Positions 61,334 to 64,000 of a DNA stretch of 64,000 bases are shown here, piece by piece. The notes under the pieces are model-generated. The model did not search any database. It saw only the letters and a list, made by a program, of their open reading frames with translations, and was not told the origin of the DNA. Source of the stretch: Rhizobium sp. SEMIA4064 (GTDB taxonomy: Bacteria > Pseudomonadota > Alphaproteobacteria > Rhizobiales > Rhizobiaceae); assembly GCF_003025035.1 (NCBI RefSeq), contig NZ_PYJN01000018.1:62001-126000 (forward strand). The letters are read 5' to 3'. Within the stretch, counting starts at the first letter, position 1; each line of letters begins with the position of its first letter. The position numbers were made by a program, and so were the translations under genes.

Positions 61334-62491
61334 ATGTTCCAGACGGCATTCACGCTCACCCTCACTCAATTCGCGCGCACCCTCAGCCTCCCCGAGCGGC
61401 TACAGCGCTCGCCGCTACGCAATCTCACCCTGGAAGCTCTTCGCCAGCGCAACACTGCGCTCGACGCGCTGTTTTATGACGTCAAGGTCATCACCCCGGA
61501 TGAGGCCTTCTACCTCAGCGGCTCGCTTGCGGCTGAAGGCTCGATCATGATCGTGCCGCCGAGCGGCGGGGCTGCGATCACACTCTGCGAAACGCTGGAG
61601 GAGTTCGCGCTTCGCGGCGGCGGCAATGCCCCGGCACTGGCCATCGCGGGCATCGGTGGCTCCGCCCTTGGTGCGGCCGCCTTCGCCCGCAATGTCGCTG
61701 ACGCGATCGGCGCGCCGGTCGCCGTCGTCGTCTCCGGATATGGCCTGGCCGACATCGTCACCGAGGCTTTTGGCGGCCACTTCTTCTTCGGCCATCTGAG
61801 GGGTCTACGACCGGTCTTCGAAATGCTGGACGATTTTGCTGGGCGGCCGAAATTCGGAGCCACCGACAAGAATGATGGCGAAACGGCCTCGCGCACCAGC
61901 CTCGATACCAGGACTGTGCGTGCGCTTCTTGCCGACCCCCGCTTCTCCTTCCGCCTGCTGGCCGGCCACTCGAAAGGCAATCTGGTTATTTCGGCCGCCC
62001 TTCACGACCTCTACAAGCAGGATCAAGTCCGCGCCGAGACGTTGGCGAAGAGATTGAAGATCGTCACTATCGGCACCCGCATCGCCATGCCACCGATCTT
62101 TACTGATGTCGTCGATATCATCGGCGAATGGGACTGGTTCGGCGAGATGAACTCCAGACCATTCATTTCGACCGATCAGCACATTCCGCATGCCTGGCAC
62201 CACACCAACACGGATTTGGCTGGCCACCTGCCTGTCACCAGAGTGCTGAAAGAGATCTTGGCCGATGCCACGATTTCGCAGGAGTCTGAAGCGGCGCCGA
62301 CCCTGCATGTGGTGGCCGAGCCGGAGGCGTCGAAAGCCGAAACCACCGTCCCACGGTCTTCGGAGCGCACGACGCGGCGGCCCGCAACGATCGATAAGGT
62401 GAAAGAAGCCTTCTCTGAAAAAACGTTGCCCGACATCCCGCCGAGAAAAACCGACCGATCCGGTGAAATGCAGCCGCCGAAGCCGCATTAA
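61334..62491 (+). CDS. alpha/beta-hydrolase-like protein with GHSKG elbow
   Basis: A 385-residue protein. The nucleophile elbow LAGHSKGNLVISAALHD (near 214-230) fits the G-x-S-x-G rule with Lys after the serine. A possible late His region is IPHAWHHTNTDLAGH, and the final 80 residues are low-complexity, rich in Glu, Thr and Pro. A central Ala/Gly-rich stretch (AGIGGSALGAAAFARNVADA) may be membrane-associated. No signal peptide is convincing. It is probably a lipase/esterase; the substrate is unknown. Confidence 0.7.
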   Translation: MFQTAFTLTLTQFARTLSLPERLQRSPLRNLTLEALRQRNTALDALFYDVKVITPDEAFYLSGSLAAEGSIMIVPPSGGAAITLCETLEEFALRGGGNAPALAIAGIGGSALGAAAFARNVADAIGAPVAVVVSGYGLADIVTEAFGGHFFFGHLRGLRPVFEMLDDFAGRPKFGATDKNDGETASRTSLDTRTVRALLADPRFSFRLLAGHSKGNLVISAALHDLYKQDQVRAETLAKRLKIVTIGTRIAMPPIFTDVVDIIGEWDWFGEMNSRPFISTDQHIPHAWHHTNTDLAGHLPVTRVLKEILADATISQESEAAPTLHVVAEPEASKAETTVPRSSERTTRRPATIDKVKEAFSEKTLPDIPPRKTDRSGEMQPPKPH

Positions 62492-62703
62492 AATCAGGCG
62501 CTCCGCAAATATTGTTCAGATATGTCGCTCGCAGTGTTGAAGCGCGGGCCATAAGAGGCATATTATATTTAGCCGGCAATCAAATCGCCGCCCGTTCATC
62601 GGACAGGAAAAAGCACTGAAAATCATGCCTTTTCAGAAGCTTATGCTTGATTTCCGATAATTGCTGAAAACACGATGGCATGAGAAAGACATAAAAAGAC
62701 GAA

Positions 62704-64000
62704 ATGGAATCCACCATCGTGATGATCAATTTGTTCGGCGCCGTTGCTTTGCTGCTGTTCGGCCTCGCGCAAGTAAAGGATGGTGTATCACGCGCCTTCG
62801 GCGCCAAACTCAGAACCGGTCTTGCCAGCGGCACGCGTAGCGGGCTCCGCTCCTTCACCTCCGGTTTCGTGGCGACGGTGGCACTGCAGAGCTCGACCGC
62901 AACGGCGCTGATGATCGCCTCGTTCGTGGAGCGCGAGCTTGTCTTGCCGAGCATGGCGCAGATCGTGTTGCTCGGCGCCAATGTCGGTACCGCCGTGACA
63001 GCCTGGATCGTCGCGACCGGTATCGAATGGCTGTCGCCGCTGCTCGTTCTCGTCGGCATCGTGCTCTATCGCCGCTCGTCCACCGCCAAACAAGGCGCCG
63101 GTGCGGCGCTGATCGGCATTGGCCTCATGCTGCTGTCGCTGCAATTGCTGAGCCTTGCCACTGCGCCGATGCGGCAATCGCCGGCGCTTGCCGCCTTTAT
63201 TGAGCTGCTCGACGGCGCCCTGCCCGTGGCTTTGATCTTTTCAGCCGTGCTCGCTTTCGTTTCGTCGTCCAGCCTTGCCATGGTCGTGCTGATCCTGTCG
63301 CTCGCCTCGACTGGCATCCTTTCTCCGGCCCTGACAGTCGCACTCGTGCTCGGCGCCAATCTCGGCGGCGCGATCCCGCCGGTCATGGCCACCCTCTCCG
63401 GCCCTGCCACTGCGCGGCGGGTGACGCTCGGCAATCTGATCGTGCGCACCATCGGGTGCCTCATCGTTCTGCCCTTTGCGGGCTATATCGGCGCGTGGCT
63501 GCAAGCCCTGCATTTTTCGCCGGCCAAGCTGCCCGTCGACGTCCATCTGCTCTTCAATATCGCCCTCGCGCTCTGCGCTTGGCCCTTCTCGTCCTTCCTG
63601 TCGAAAACAATGCAGCGGCTCGTGGCCAACGATCCGCAGGCCGACGACGGACCGAAATTTCTCGATCATAACGCGCTCAACACGCCAGTCGTCGCACTTG
63701 CCAGTGCGACGCGCGAGGTTCTGGGCGTCGGCGACCTCATCGAGCGCATGCTGATCCGCACGGAAAACGCCTTCAACAACAATGATCTGACGCCTCTGAA
63801 GGAAATTGCGGTTCTGGAGAAGCGCGTCGACCGGATCCAGCAGGAGGTGAAGATCTATCTCTCCAAGCTCGGGCGCGAAGGATTGGACGACGAAAACGGC
63901 CGCCGCTCGATCGTCATCATCGACTATGCCATCAACCTCGAACATATCGGCGACATCATCGAAAAGGGTCTGGCCGAACAGGTGGCGAAAAAGATCGGCA
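62704..64000 (+). CDS. Na/Pi cotransporter family protein, 3' end outside window
   Basis: The frame runs from ATG 62704 to the window edge without a stop (at least 432 codons). The transporter part has the two inverted QSST motifs of the family: VALQSSTATALMIASF with LLGANVGTAVTAW, and VSSSSLAMVVLILS with LGANLGGAIPPV. After residue about 330 a PhoU-like helical domain begins (NTPVVALASATREVLGVGDL, later IDYAINLEHIGDIIEKGL). It should move phosphate or an anion with Na+ across the inner membrane. A weak AAAAAGACGA site precedes it. Confidence 0.93.
   Translation, partial: MESTIVMINLFGAVALLLFGLAQVKDGVSRAFGAKLRTGLASGTRSGLRSFTSGFVATVALQSSTATALMIASFVERELVLPSMAQIVLLGANVGTAVTAWIVATGIEWLSPLLVLVGIVLYRRSSTAKQGAGAALIGIGLMLLSLQLLSLATAPMRQSPALAAFIELLDGALPVALIFSAVLAFVSSSSLAMVVLILSLASTGILSPALTVALVLGANLGGAIPPVMATLSGPATARRVTLGNLIVRTIGCLIVLPFAGYIGAWLQALHFSPAKLPVDVHLLFNIALALCAWPFSSFLSKTMQRLVANDPQADDGPKFLDHNALNTPVVALASATREVLGVGDLIERMLIRTENAFNNNDLTPLKEIAVLEKRVDRIQQEVKIYLSKLGREGLDDENGRRSIVIIDYAINLEHIGDIIEKGLAEQVAKKIG

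Overview
The window looks like chromosomal backbone of a Rhizobiaceae alphaproteobacterium, most likely Rhizobium sensu lato. The evidence is GC-rich coding, the gene order lpsB - lrp - trxB - lsrB - two AbcR-type sRNAs - arsR, the prs / rplY / pth / ychF backbone, the petABC-apt block, and dispersed rhizobial palindromic repeats. No tRNA, rRNA, insertion sequence, prophage or CRISPR array was seen. Genes cover about 90% of both strands.

1-6 kb: surface polysaccharide and redox control. A 5'-truncated lpsB faces an lrp-led operon with two glycosyltransferase-type genes. Divergent from lrp lie trxB and lsrB. After lsrB comes a 204-bp tandem duplication carrying two small RNAs of the AbcR (alpha-r15) family, each with its own promoter and a shared upstream dyad.

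6-15 kb: an ArsR/MFS/ene-reductase cassette headed by a long palindrome, an APH-type kinase, a LysR/SDR divergent pair, a DUF2188 protein, a ChaA antiporter and aspartate aminotransferase.

15-30 kb: a Gram-negative sortase pair (a VIT-VWA protein with an LPQTA sorting tail, plus a GN-type sortase with a palindromic repeat inside its reading frame), a PQQ-type sugar dehydrogenase, a DMT exporter, a cold-shock gene, small envelope proteins, ilvE, a MarR / response regulator / histidine kinase set (PetP/PetR-like), csaA and proC.

30-49 kb: ubiK and lgt (divergent), a MidA-type methyltransferase, PgeF, an M24 protein with degenerate metal ligands, a Gln-rich lipoprotein, and prs. The prs - rplY - pth - ychF backbone is interrupted twice: by an MFS gene plus two tandem paralogous periplasmic proteins, and by a GGDEF-EAL protein with an orphan solute-binding protein.

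49-64 kb: a MaoC pair, apt, the cytochrome bc1 operon petABC, an EEP hydrolase, two paralogous ABC exporters flanking a HigBA-like toxin-antitoxin pair, a candidate 17-codon leader peptide upstream of the second exporter, trmL, an alpha/beta hydrolase and a truncated Na/Pi cotransporter gene. Functions come from recognisable motifs and gene order read by eye; no database search was run.
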